Shown here: piece after piece, positions 11,238 to 21,400 of the stretch
How positions within the stretch are numbered: the first letter of the stretch is position 1
Layout: the number at the start of each line of letters is the position of its first letter
Source: Phytophthora hibernalis
Taxonomy: Eukaryota > Oomycota > Peronosporomycetes > Peronosporales > Peronosporaceae
NCBI GenBank assembly: GCA_012656075.1
Contig: JAAKBF010000224.1
Span: 310,001 to 374,000 of the forward strand
Reading direction: 5' to 3'
Length of the DNA: 64,000 nucleotides
Notes under the pieces: model-generated
The model's database searches: none
Told to the model about the DNA's origin: nothing
The model's input: the letters and a program-made list of their open reading frames with translations, nothing else
Made by a program: the position numbers and the translations under genes

Positions 11238-12082
11238 TTGCCACACCCCGCCGTCATTCGTGGATTCTTCAGCTGGGATTTTGCCACTCAAGGCTTAAGT
11301 GTTATGCACTTTGTGAGTCTCTCCGACATAGAGCGTCGGGAACGTCGGGCCGCAAGTGATATGTCGGATTTTTCGAGGAAGAACAAGTTACCTCGTCCTT
11401 CGGCAGCTGGGGATCTCGCTACTGTCGTCAATGCTCTTGGAGGTTTGGCCGCAGTCGTCAAAATTACCTACCAGCCATTTGTCTCGACGCTGGTTGAGGA
11501 GGCACAAGTTTTTATACGCAAGCTTTCACGCTCCACGCTTGGAAGAAACTTCGGAATCCCTGCAGCTCGCAGTGAGCTCATTAATTGGATCGACGAACGT
11601 TTTGAATGCGTACACTTGCTGCTTGCACAGGGCCACATCAGCGCTGCACAGGCAGTACACGGCGCTTTCCGAGAGGGTGACGCATCGTTCTCAAAGCTGA
11701 TTCAGGTGGTGAGCGAGTGTTGCCTCACGCACTCGGAGCATCAAATGGCTACAGCGGCGGCAACGCGAAATGGACCGAGTAGTAACACCAGAGGGGCTCA
11801 ACGGCAACATGAACCTCACCGCAAAGTCAAAGATGTCAAGCACGAGCGTCCAGAAATCACAGCCGACATGGTGCAAGTGCTACCTGAGCTCAATGGTAAG
11901 CGCCTCTGTATGAAGCATCTCTCCAAGATGGGTTGCCCCAGCAGGCGGGATGTTTCTCGCGCCGACGAGGCCACTTCCGCCCCGACAGTATTCCTGCTTC
12001 AATCCGCGATCTCATTGCTCAGCATTATGGAGGCTTCAAGCCAGAATTTGCGGACATCACCGTCGTACCCGATCACGCCTGA
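11238..12082 (+). pseudogene. Gag-like protein of the DIRS-like element, frameshifted in the zinc knuckle
   Basis: Gag coats the element RNA. The frame from 11,238 contains a helical region (LSDIERRERRAASDM, LGGLAAVVKITYQPFVSTLVEEA) and then, near residue 222, ELNGKRLCMKHLSKMGC, the start of the Cys-rich knuckle seen in DIRS-type Gag proteins. The match then jumps by one base near 11,940 into the next frame, which reads GHFRPDSIPASIRDLIAQHY and ends in VVPDHA and a stop at 12,080-12,082. The continuous 425-codon frame beyond 11,940 is therefore probably out of frame with the original protein. One indel is enough to explain the break. Confidence 0.6.
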
Positions 12083-12340
12083 TGTTTTCTTGGCTCTGTT
12101 GTTGCCTGCTGAACTTCCTACCCAGGAGTTTAGCAGTAGGTCACCGGTTCCAGTCGCACCTGTGAAGCTGCTATCCGGTCCACGCGTGGCCGATGCTCAT
12201 CAAAACAGCGTGCCCTGGCCTCAACGCACGGACGCTACTAGAGAGCCAATTTATTATCGATGGACGGAGCTTCTCGCTGATTCACGGCAGGACTGGGTGC
12301 GCTCCACGTTGTCAACCGTCAATAGTCCGGTGACAGCAAA

Positions 12341-12457
12341 GCCAGTGGTAGGGCCGCGAGCTCTGCTGGTACTGTCAAAGCCAGTGGTAGGGCTACGATC
12401 TCTGCTGGTACCCCAAAAGCCAGTGGTAGGGCAGCGAGCTCTACTGGTACCCCAAAC
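12341..12457 (+). repeat. Three tandem copies of a 39-bp unit
   Basis: The unit starts GCCAGTGGTAGGG at 12,341, 12,380 and 12,419, so the period is exactly 39 bp (13 codons). In the frame that connects to the downstream coding sequence it encodes a Ser/Ala/Gly/Thr-rich linker (ASGRAASSAGT type). Exact period with few mismatches suggests a recent expansion within the Gag-Pol linker. Confidence 0.8.
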
Positions 12458-12779
12458 ACTTGTTATACGACAGCGTGGTCAGCCGATACGTCGAGCGAGG
12501 GCGGTTATATCGTAAATTCTCCTTCGGTGGCTGGCAACACCAATCGCACGGTGTCGTGCCGAGAAGTTACGCCATTGCCCTCTAAGAAGCGAACAATCTC
12601 ACCAACGCTTGTGAATCCTCTCGCGGCCGATGAATTTATGGAGAGACGGCTACGAGCCTACTCGACAACACCCAAGTTCGTCGACGAATGCTAGAGCATA
12701 CTAACGCGGTTGCACAGGGCCGACTTGCCACCCGACTCGAAGCGCGCAGATTGCAACTTCCATCAGCCGATTTGCACAG

Positions 12780-14530
12780 CACCAGATCATGGTGCACAAA
12801 TGGATGCGGAAAAGCAGCGCGTGTTTAGCGAGTTCCTTCGTCGGTCTGGTATGCCTTTACCCCAATTCGTTCGACTTCTCCGGGGGAGTCGGACAGCGAT
12901 CCTCGCCCGAATAAGGCACTGGAAATCCCAAGTCATTCGTTTGGGTGGTCCTCATACAAATACCGCGCAGCGTGGGAAGATGTGGTACGTCATGGAGTTA
13001 TCCCGATGAATTTCATACTCAGAGATACCTCCTTCCAACCACGCCTCAGCGTCAGTGGCGATGCAATCGATTTTGAAAAGCATTCGCAAAGGTCAGGACC
13101 GGAACCAGTACCTCGTTCTCGACTTGGATCTACTCGACACTCTACCGGGCATCACGTGCAGTCCATTTGGAGCAGCACCTAAGGGCTCTTTGTCTCTTCT
13201 TGGGGATGCCCGATGATCCATGATTTGTCATACCCGGTCGGGCATTCCGTTAATGACAACACCGTCGACGACGGAGCGGTCACTATTCAGTACGACGGGC
13301 CACACGCGTTGGCACGTCGAGTCCTGGAAGTTGAATCCGAATCTCCTGGTCACACCAAACTGCTATCGGGAGATGTAAATGGAGCCTTTCGCAACGTTCC
13401 TATTCACGCGGATCATGTTGGCAGGTTTGCGGGGGTTATTCGTGAGCTCAACATTCTTGTGATTGATCTTGCCTGCCCGTTCGGGTGGACACTTTCGCCT
13501 GTGAAGTATTGGCTCGCTGGCGGTGCGATCGCGCATCTGTACTCCACAGCTAAACCCAACTGGCAAGCACAACCAGCTCATGCGGCTCAGCCCTTTGACG
13601 CAAAGACTTGGTGTGATGACCATAACGCCATCGAAGCAGACGTCGGCACTCGACTTTTGAGGCCGATCTTGCGCTACGCGAAGCAATGATCATGATCCTC
13701 GGTCCCGACGAGATAAATGAAGACAAATTTACGACCTGGCAAACCACCGGTAAATCACTCGGTCTGCATTGGAATATTCCGTTATCTTACGTGGCGATGC
13801 CACCGGAGAAGATTGCGAAAGCCCTCTTGCGCGTCGAAGGCATGCTGTCCACTAAACACATGCCAAAGTCGGATCTGGAAAAGCTTCTTCGTAGTCTACG
13901 CCACGTGGTGACTTGCGTCAGGTCAGCGGCGCCGTTCTTTCAGAGGTTGGCATCCTTGTGTCGCTCGATTCGCCGGTTCTGTAAAGCTCCAATATCCAAC
14001 GGTACTCGAGATGATTTGCGGTGGTTTAGACTAATCCTGCACACGGCGAACCTCAACTGGATTCCGCTGTCATGATTCTCGCACTCGCAACCACCTGATA
14101 TTCACATCTTCATGGATGCAAGCGATATTGATTATGTGCTCTTTTCCCGTCACGGAAAGAGTACATTCAGGACGCCTTTGACGGAGAAGAGCGTGACCAA
14201 ATTGACATTTTCTATCAGGAGGGAGAAGGCGACTACGGCATCAACCTCCGTGAACTCATGAGTGCCGTGTTCGCATGTGCTGTGTGGGTACCACACTGGA
14301 CTAGCTTGGATCCGTTCTTCCAGACGCACATCCGACTTTGGATTTATAACCAGTCCGCGGTTTCGTGGAATAACAAACGAGCGAGCCGTAATGTCACGGC
14401 ACAACTGCTCCTTAGGTTATTAGGCTTGGTGGAGATTCGCTTCAATTTCTTCGCCACTGCTGACCATATCCCTGGGGTGGAAACATCATGGCTGACGCTG
14501 GATCCGGGTGTGGCAGTCGACGAGCAATAC
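12780..14530 (+). pseudogene. DIRS-type reverse transcriptase and RNase H, frameshifted
   Basis: The reverse transcriptase motifs appear in order: an N-terminal segment (SHSFGWSSYKYRAAWED), then LDLDLLDTLPGITCSPFGA, then MIHDLSYPVGHSVNDN at 13,213, GDVNGAFRNVPIH, FGWTLSPVKYW and WCDDHNAIE (the metal-binding Asp pair, Cys in place of the usual Tyr) near 13,605. The next frame (13,686-14,075) carries the thumb-like part, LGLHWNIPLSYVAMP and LLRSLRHVV. RNase H begins at about 14,100 (IHIFMDASD) and continues in another frame (14,258-14,510) with WIYNQSAVSWNNK and ATADHIPGVE. One base is missing just before 13,213 and others near 13,685 and 14,200. The domain set fixes the family. The frame breaks make it inactive unless they are sequence errors. 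Confidence 0.8.
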
Positions 14531-14574
14531 TGAAGAGTTCGCTAACCTTTCTTGTGGTTGGTCACAGGTTCCAG

Positions 14575-15467
14575 TTCCGAGCAACTAAAGGAAATTCTCT
14601 CGGCTTTGGGAGCTATGTTGCGCGCAGGGCATTGGCCAAGTCCTCCCAGAACCACTATCGACGAGCATGGCATCAATTGAATCGGTGGTGTGGGTGGATG
14701 AGCTACCCAACGTGACTTCCTGAAAACGATTTAAACGGTAACGCCGCTCAGCTAGGATCATTCGATGTATACCTGTGGCGCTTCGTATGAATGCCGCCGG
14801 ACAGGGCAATTCGTACGCAACAATTTGTGTCAAGCTCTGCGCCGTCCGATGGTATCACAAAAACAATCTCGGCTACGATCCCGGTGTGAATGCGGGACAT
14901 ACGCTTCTTCTACGCGGGATTCGTCGATTTTCTAATCCTGTCGCCAAGCAATATCCTCTTTCAGCCCATATTCTCCGTCGAATTTGCGCAAGTCTGGGCA
15001 AGTTTGCTCGCACAAAGCTCGTCTGGGGTGGCATACTGCTGGCTTATTTCTTCTTACTGCGGAGATCAGAATACCTCTTCATTGGGCGGCGTCACCACCC
15101 GTACATTTTGAGGCTCGACGACATCAACTTTCTTGACAACCATGACCGCGTCACCACACCACGAGAGGCTGTCCGGGTGGGCATCCGACTGTGTGGAGCG
15201 AAAAATAACCAGTTCGGACGTGAAGAAGTTCGCTATTATGAGCGATCAGGTGACAGAGTGGTGTGTCCTGTGCGAGCTGCGCGGTGGATCGTCAAAGGAG
15301 CAAGAATATTTGGGTCGCAAGGTGATCAACCCGCTCTTTCCACCTCCAGAGGAGCCGGGGTCGAGGCTAGAGAGGTTGCTGAAGCTATCAAGCTTGCCGC
15401 TGCACAAGAGGGACACGATCCCGCCCGCTCAAAACCTTCAATAAATAATAAATTCCGGTCCATATGA
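14575..15467 (+). pseudogene. DIRS-type tyrosine recombinase, C-terminally truncated
   Basis: This enzyme inserts the circular DNA copy. The N-terminal core-binding part (ALAKSSQNHYRRAWHQLNRW) is at 14,625-14,690 in one frame. The rest lies in the frame 14,775-15,467: CAVRWYHKNNLGY, PLSAHILRRICASLGKFA and FFLLRRSEYLFIGRRHH, where the Arg of RRSEYL is the first catalytic Arg. The match fades after EGHDPARSKPSIN. The family would then show the His-x-x-Arg box and the nucleophilic Tyr, and neither is present. The element is therefore truncated before its catalytic C-terminus, at about 15,435, and cannot recombine. Confidence 0.75.
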
Positions 15468-15504
15468 AAGTATATATTATGAAGTTACTCAGGGACAACA
15501 GCAT

Positions 15505-16933
15505 CTAGAGGAGAGGCAGCAAATGCGTCTTAAATCGACCGTTCGTATCACGAGGTCCCTCTGGGATGTGGTTTGCCCCTCTAAAACCACTAACGATTGT
15601 TTTGGGGGCCACCATTTCCCAGGCCCGCCCAATGATGTGCGACAGAAGCACACGTCTCTCGCTCGCGTTCTTAGCAAACTCGTGGTCCATGTGCCACTCG
15701 CGGTATAGATCCCTATTCATGTTGTACGTTAGTCTGATAATAAATCGAATAAGAGTGTATAAAACGCACCGTACCTTGGTCTTGAAGGCGAGCATTACGC
15801 TCACGTCCATTGGCTCACTGAGACCAGTGATACCCGGAGGGATATATTGAACTTTGTACAGCATGTGTCTTCGAGATGCTATTTCACACTTTCCATCTTG
15901 TGGACGCGCAGACTGTCCAACATCAGCATGCGGCAGTCCAGTGTTGAAGGCGTCCATATCTACATTAAACAATTAGAGACACATAATGTCAGCAAAACAT
16001 TTTCAATTAATTGCACAATATTTTAAAATAAACACGAACCTCCTCGATCCACTTCGTCATTGTAGCGTGGTCACACCACGCCTTCCTCTGCGTGGTGTGA
16101 ACAACACCTGGATGTCCCCAATTCGGACGGGACACCTCCGTGTACACATCGGCACCAGGGACACCGGAAAGACAACAAACGCCGGCAGCTTTACGCCCAG
16201 CGCAGACGCGCAGAGAAACACACTGCAACGCAAACCATTTCGCCCATGCCTTGCACCACATCGACGTTCTTGGCGCCACGTTCATCGATCGTCAAACGAC
16301 CGGGGTTGTCGATGCAAACCCCAGTCTGGTCCATGCTGAAGAAGCCTCCGTAGCGCTCTACCTCGGTATAATAGGGAGGGAAAAATTCTTCTTCAACTTC
16401 AAAATTGATTGTGCGTGAAAATACGTCCGCAATATTCTAGTTATAAAACCAAATTATCACAATAATTCACAATAAACGAAAATAAATCCAAAATATATGA
16501 AATACCTGCATGTCTGCTCGGTGCTTGGTTCCCTTGTGTGGACTACGAGCTTGTTTCGCTTTAAAAAGCGAGCCGTCCACGATAGAAGAGCACAATGCGT
16601 CCGAGACGCAGATAATTCTCGATTAAACTTGCATATCATCAACATGATGCACTTCATCGTAACACAGAGCCCTTTAGTCTGGCGCATTAGCTTAATCCAA
16701 TCTAGTAGACTACAAAGGCACATAGTTAATTACACAGAAAACCAAGTATGCTCCACTACAATACTGTACCGTGTTTCTAGCTCAGGGTAGAGAATGTACT
16801 GCGGCTTCGTAGATTCTGAGGGCACGAAATACTTGTGTGGTGCCTTGGAAGCGGCTTCTTCCAGCTTGACAGCGTCCTTACGCCACCTGTAAATAGTGGC
16901 CCGGGTAACTCGAAAGAATGCAGCGGCATCCAC
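15505..16933 (-). pseudogene. pogo-type (DDE_1) transposase with four short introns
   Basis: Exon 1 (from 16,933) has the HTH start AAAFFRVTRATIYRWRKDA. An intron of about 60 bp (16,710-16,769) leads to exon 2 (WIKLMRQTKGLCVTMK, LLSWTARFLKRNKLVV). A 69-bp intron (16,437-16,505) leads to exon 3, which reads FSMDQTGVCIDNPGRLTIDE (first catalytic Asp). A one-base shift near 16,210 leads to GADVYTEVSRPNWGHPGV. An 80-bp intron (15,960-16,039) leads to exon 4, with MLMLDSLRVHKMES (second Asp) and then, in another frame, YIPPGITGLSEPMDVSVM. A 62-bp intron (15,713-15,774) leads to exon 5 (REWHMDHEFAKNAS, GFRGANHI). All four introns are GT-AG. Two frameshifts make it a pseudogene. It lies against the truncated end of the DIRS element. 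Confidence 0.7.
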
Positions 16934-17045
16934 AGCGGAAAACCCCGTAAGCGCGCCCTACATAGCGAAGTTAGTCACAGTAAGAAATCGAGGGGAGGGA
17001 CCGCACTTTGTATATCTCCTTATTCTTGTTCTCCGGCCTGCGCGG

Positions 17046-17299
17046 CATGGTAGACGTGTCGTTGTAAACCGGACGGGTGTCGTTGCTGGGAAAGCGCAGC
17101 TACAACTAAAAACCTTATGAGGTTTTTTCATTTGATTTTGGCCAATATTTATTGTCTCACTCGATCCGACAAATACGGTACACGCGCTCTTTAGGATAAT
17201 TCTATTGCTCTATAGGTTTAATAGAATCACCAGGCTTACCACGAACGTTGAACAATATCTGAAGGTTGTTTCCCGGTAAAAGGCACATTTTTACTAGCA
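17046..17299. other. Short spacer with a hairpin
   Basis: AAAAACCT-TATG-AGGTTTTT at about 17,108-17,127 forms an 8-bp hairpin. The 20-mer CACTCGATYCGACAAATACG recurs at about 20,985-21,004, so a small dispersed repeat may end here. No gene is visible. Confidence 0.35.
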
Positions 17300-18045
17300 T
17301 TTTTCAAAGCAAAACATTAAACTTACCATCTGCACGACCAGTTATCACTGCAGTAAGACGAGTCAAATGCTTGTCAAGCCCAAGTACATTTGTCGAGTCG
17401 CGTTGCTCCTTGACGCAGACTGGTTGTACGTGATCGTGGCGGCGTCTAAATTCTTGGCCTTGAATTGCTCCGTGCCCTTGGCATTGAGCTTGGTGACCTC
17501 CATTCTCCTCCCTGTGCATCTCCCACCCCCTTGGCCGTGGGGCTGAAGCCCAGCAGCTCCACGTCGAACTTTAACGTGGTATTGGCCGGGATCTTGGGCG
17601 GACTGCCGCTGGCTCGGCTACCAATAAGCCCACTACACCTCCCTTTTCACTGTGACAAGACCACTTCCATCACCATTCTCCGCTAAAATGAAGAAGTAGC
17701 AGTAGCTATTCATGAACTCTCTCCGGTACATGAAGTCCGAAACTGACATCTCGTCCAGCAGCACCGTCGCCACGACCGTTCCGATCTGCGTCACGTTGAA
17801 CCTGAACAAGGTCAAGAGCGGCGCCATCAATGATGGACCGTCATCCAGTTCACAGCAACCATCATGTTACGGCACGCAGAAAAGGACAGGACCACTAGTT
17901 CTGATGGATAGCAAAGGTTCAGGCACGCTGGATCCAGATAGTGGAAGCAGGGTATACATACGTCCATGTCTTCTTCCGGCACGGCGTCGATCTCTACGCT
18001 CTCGGACCCCACCCTCAAAACTCGACTTTCCATACGTTTCCTCAA
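17300..18045 (-). pseudogene. Relic of an FKBP-type prolyl isomerase with TPR segment
   Basis: On the minus strand, in several frames, there is a stretch GDGSGLVTVKREV (17,640-17,690) resembling the start of an FKBP repeat. It is followed by SRASGSPPKIPANTTLKFDV and ELLGFSPTAKG (17,530-17,610), the C-terminal strand of the FKBP fold. Next comes VTKLNAKGTEQFKAKNLDAA (17,440-17,500), which is the first helix of a TPR repeat as in FKBP-TPR immunophilins. The middle of the isomerase domain is missing and no frame is continuous. The upstream part (17,830-18,045) reads VGSESVEIDAVPEEDMDV but cannot be placed. FKBPs catalyse prolyl isomerisation and the TPR binds Hsp90. This copy cannot make such a protein. 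It is a host gene fragment left, or carried, among transposons. Confidence 0.55.
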
Positions 18046-18894
18046 TTCTTATTATTGGTAGCGCCCTCACTCAATGTCACAATTTGCCGCATCGGTTTTG
18101 TGCACTCGTTCTTGATATATACGAGTTTTAGATCTTCTGCTTACGGTGATGTCACCACCTCCGACAATAAAGACACGCGTTATGGCTGAAATGCGTTCAC
18201 ATGTCGGAGATACACGTCGGAGTTGGGTACAAAAGATTAATTTTCATTTGCATAAATATTGCAACTCATTCGTATTTAATCGAGATCATACAAAATTACT
18301 AATATTCATTTGTCGGAGGAGGGTCCGACAAGCCAAGTGTCACCTTCGGCAGCTGTGCCCAGGGAATGAAGGGTTAAGTTCTGCAGAACAGCTGCAAGGG
18401 ATTAATTCGTTAATCTTAGATATGTGTCTTATCTTTTGAATGCAAAAGTGTCTGTCACGCTTTCACGTCTTTTCACGTCATTACTAACCCCACTTACTTA
18501 TTGTTTATCTTTTTAGATTTTTGTCTTTACATAACAACATATTTTAAATTTTACATTTCTACATGTATTACTTTTGAATTCAAATGTGCACAAGGTACAT
18601 GAAGTTTAACCTGCGGCACGGCTGATTAAGAAATTGAGCAAAACCTGCTATCCCAGTTTCCATATCAGCCCTAGTATCTCAGAGAGATTATACTTAGCTA
18701 AAACGCTACCAAAAGTTTTGCGCAAACTCGATGTGAGTTGTTGTCAGTTTTAATTGTTGTCTATTGAGGCTTCTGGGGGTAGTCATTCCTGCAAAAATAT
18801 AAAATTTAATAAGTTCACAATTACAATGAAATTCAATAACATAAGTTTTCCTCAATAAAATCAATAATGCAATTTACTTTCCAAAAAATGCGTT

Positions 18895-19340
18895 GTCATG
18901 CTCTTTCCAACTCAATAAATCCACTCTGGGACGAGTTCTTGTCAGACAAATAGCTGTCCAGCCAGTTTAGGTGATTGCGTCTGATATTCTGGATCATTTG
19001 CTTCGTAGATAAAATTTTATTGAGTACGAAGAATTCAAACAAAACAAATAAATAACGGTTTCATTTAGTTTCGCGCTCAGTATCGACAAAAAGGTTAAAT
19101 ACCTGCTCATCTCGACGTCGATTTTTCAAGAAGTTGATCAAATCATGGCAAAAGAAAAAGCTCACGTCTGCTCTGGCACTTAAGCGTCGGACTGCGCTCG
19201 GGTCCTGAAAAATCCCGTATGTTTTCCTCTAGCCCAACCCAGTCACGGAATGTGCATCTTAGGACCCCGAGCTGCTTCGCTGTTTCTGCGTCGCTACTGG
19301 ATGCCACCACGTCGACGACTTGACGTTGCTGTGACATATT
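18895..19340 (-). pseudogene. N-terminal fragment of a pogo/Tigger transposase
   Basis: The minus-strand frame from 19,337 reads MSQQRQVVDVVASSSDAETA, then KQLGVLRCTFRDWVGLEENI and FSGPERSPTLKCQ. This is the first HTH of pogo-type transposases (recognition helix ending in RDWV). After a stop, another frame downstream (about 19,030-18,900) continues the family order with KILSTKQMIQNIRRNHLNWL, the second HTH. There is no DDE domain next to it. It is an old fragment. Confidence 0.55.
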
Positions 19341-20190
19341 GTACGGTCTCTTCTGCTTTGGTATCTGGCACGTTTAAAAGTGGGTTTTAAGTGGCATCAG
19401 TGAGCAACGGGTCTTAGTGCTTCTTCGAGCAAAGATTATACTACTACCATGTGGATCGAGTACGCGGTTGCTGGAGAACGGTAAGGAGTAGGTGCGTGTA
19501 GGCGGAGGCTGTAGATGAAGAAGAAGGTAATGACAACAGATTAGCTGTCACTGGTCTGATTGCCATTTTATTAAATGCAGCAATGGAGGCGAATATTGGG
19601 CGATGTATTTGGATAACTCTATCAATTCGACTCTAAAGCTTTGTGCTGTACGTTCTCAGCTTGGGGCTATTGACCCAAAGGGAAGGTATAACTTTGGTGT
19701 TTGCACAAGTTGATATTTGGATGGACCTTTCAGACCCACATGAATACGAGGGGGTGGAAATATGGTTTCACTAGTTGAACATTCTTGGATCAAATCCAGG
19801 AGATTAAGTGATCTCAAGTTTCTTACGGGAGAACTGCAAATAGAACTTAAGGGGTAATAGTTATGCTGACATTTGACATGGCAAAGCAGCTAGGTAGAGA
19901 TCAGTCAGACACAGGCTCTCGAACATCAATCGGTGAATCCGACAGCACGCCTATGATGAGGGCAGATAAAAGTTAAAAACTGATATCATTAAAAAACATA
20001 TTTGATTGGTCATAACTATAATATCAGAAAAACGATCAAAAGTCCGTAAGCTTTGTAAAAAAATCGATGATTTTATTCAAATGTTCATCTCGGGATTATG
20101 TGTAGATTGGCTACTTGATAACGCGTAACCCGTCCAAAACAAAATCTCAGGATACTGAGGGATAGCTTTATCAAAGCTACGAATTCTTGC
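19341..20190. other. Non-coding stretch
   Basis: I see no ORF, paired repeat or RNA gene here. Confidence 0.4.
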
Positions 20191-20199
20191 CTCTTCAGA

Positions 20200-20470
20200 A
20201 ATCGCATTCCACGCGGCAACTGTCGCTCGAATCGCGCGAATGCGCTTGTCCTTTGTGGTTCCGCCGCGGTATCAGTCTAATTGGTCACCATCTTGGACTT
20301 CAGCGCGTCCATGACCCCAGGGTTGATTGTCGTGCAATTAGAAGGCAGAGACGCTACAGTAGCGTTAGCAACGTCAGCAACAACTCGCTGCCCGTCTTCC
20401 GACACGCAGCACTCGAAATTGTCGAGAAGGGTTTCAAATCTCAAAAGAGCAGCCTTTCCACGTAGAAGCG
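20200..20470 (-). pseudogene. Fragment of a pogo-type DDE domain
   Basis: The minus-strand frame reads RFETLLDNFECCVSEDGQRV, then ANATVASLPSNCTT and GVMDALKSKM. LLDNF holds the second catalytic Asp, and LPSNCT is the segment just before the third Asp of pogo-type transposases. The residues between LPSNCT and GVMDALKSK are shortened, and the frame stops at once after KSKMVTN. It is an isolated fragment next to the DIRS terminal repeat. Confidence 0.5.
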
Positions 20471-20487
20471 TCAGGAAAAAGAGATCT

Positions 20488-20709
20488 TTCCAACAACCAC
20501 CTTGGGGAATATGCACATCATGTTTAGCGGGAGTGGAGTGGCGGGTGAGAGCTCCTTAGAAAATTGGTGAATGACTAGACTACCGGTGCCCGGGAAAGAG
20601 GGGTTTCGCTTCCTACCTTAATCTCGACTACGGTGGTTACGAACCCACCAATTTCCAACAACCACCTAGGGAAATATGCACATCATGTTTAGCGGGAGTG
20701 GAGTGGCGG
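20488..20709 (-). repeat. DIRS-like terminal sequence flanked by 57-bp direct repeats
   Basis: Bases 20,542-20,656 are the reverse complement of 9,842-9,955 with over 90 percent identity by eye (shared blocks include CCGGTAGTCTAGTCATTCAC and GTAACCACCGTAGTCGAGAT). They lie between two direct repeats, 20,488-20,544 and 20,653-20,709, both reading TTCCAACAACCACC, then ATATGCACATCATGTTTAGC and GGAGTGGAGTGGCGG. This B-A-B arrangement is what the split terminal repeats of DIRS/Ngaro-type elements look like, so it is probably the solo end of another copy. Confidence 0.6.
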
Positions 20710-21009
20710 CACCCCACTCTAAACCGCCGCGTAGCTCACGTGCCACCCCAAGCGGCCACGCCGATAGTTCTGCAGCACTCAGCACATTAGTCTTGACATT
20801 CCCGCGGATCCTTCCGCTGTGAGAACAAGGTACTCTTCAAACGAGCTTGACAACCATCTTCCGAGCAGCTTGATTGCTAGGCGATCCGCGCCAGCGTTTA
20901 GTAAAGCTGTAGAGTGAGTTGATAGGCTTATTCGAAGGGGTGTCAACCAAATGTATCCATTGTCTCACTTGAGCCGTATGTATCACTCGATTCGACAAAT
21001 ACGGTATGC

Positions 21010-21400
21010 TATCCAAGAAAATGCATAGATGAATGCGCGTGATTGGAAGATATATACAAGCGAGCTTCTCAAGTACGAGAATGATGCACCACCAATGGTT
21101 CACGTCGACGATTATGGTGCTCATATCTCTGTCAGAATTGATGATGCATGTGCTCAAGTTGTCGCCCTTCCTCAAATTCCACCGCGGTTTGTAAACCGCT
21201 CGACGTTGTAGTGGTGGGCCCGTTGAATCAGGCCATGAGATCACAATGCTTGGTGGAAGATATCACGGGGACGGGTCTGCTGCTACCAAGCGGATGATAT
21301 ACATTAAGAAAGCAGTCGCGACGTGGAACCAGCTTGTCAAGAAACAAATTCGGAAGGCGTTCGAAGAACGATTCCTCGCTACCCAACATTTGACGTTTAA
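21010..21400 (+). pseudogene. C-terminal fragment of a pogo-type transposase
   Basis: The frame at 21,029-21,211 reads NARDWKIYTSELLKYEND and VDDYGAHISVRIDDACAQVV, followed by ALPQIPPR. This resembles the second-Asp region of a pogo-type nuclease (DN-x-x-x-H) and the segment before the third acidic residue. A second frame then reads RPLDVVVVGPLNQAMRSQ, matching the QPLDV motif. A third reads KKAVATWNQLVKKQIRKAFE. Two frameshifts and the missing N-terminus make it a relic. Confidence 0.5.

Larger units (their letters stand above)
9842..15435 (+). mobile_element. DIRS/Ngaro-like tyrosine-recombinase retrotransposon, 3'-truncated and frameshifted
   Basis: On one strand the order is: terminal sequence (9,842-9,955), an unknown ORF (10,113-11,213), a Gag with an atypical zinc knuckle (11,238-12,082), a low-complexity linker with a 39-bp tandem repeat, reverse transcriptase plus RNase H (12,780-14,530) and a tyrosine recombinase (14,575-15,467). 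There is no DDE integrase and no LTR pair. That is the layout of DIRS-order elements, which integrate through circular DNA. The right end is lost where the recombinase frame stops matching, just before the pogo element at 15.5 kb. The terminal sequence recurs in inverted orientation at 20,542-20,656. Confidence 0.8.

Noticed and set aside
12083..12515. The last 145 codons of the 425-codon Gag frame as real protein
   Set aside because: The conserved Gag end lies in the next frame, so the KPVVG-type repeats are probably out-of-frame readings of the 39-bp repeat.
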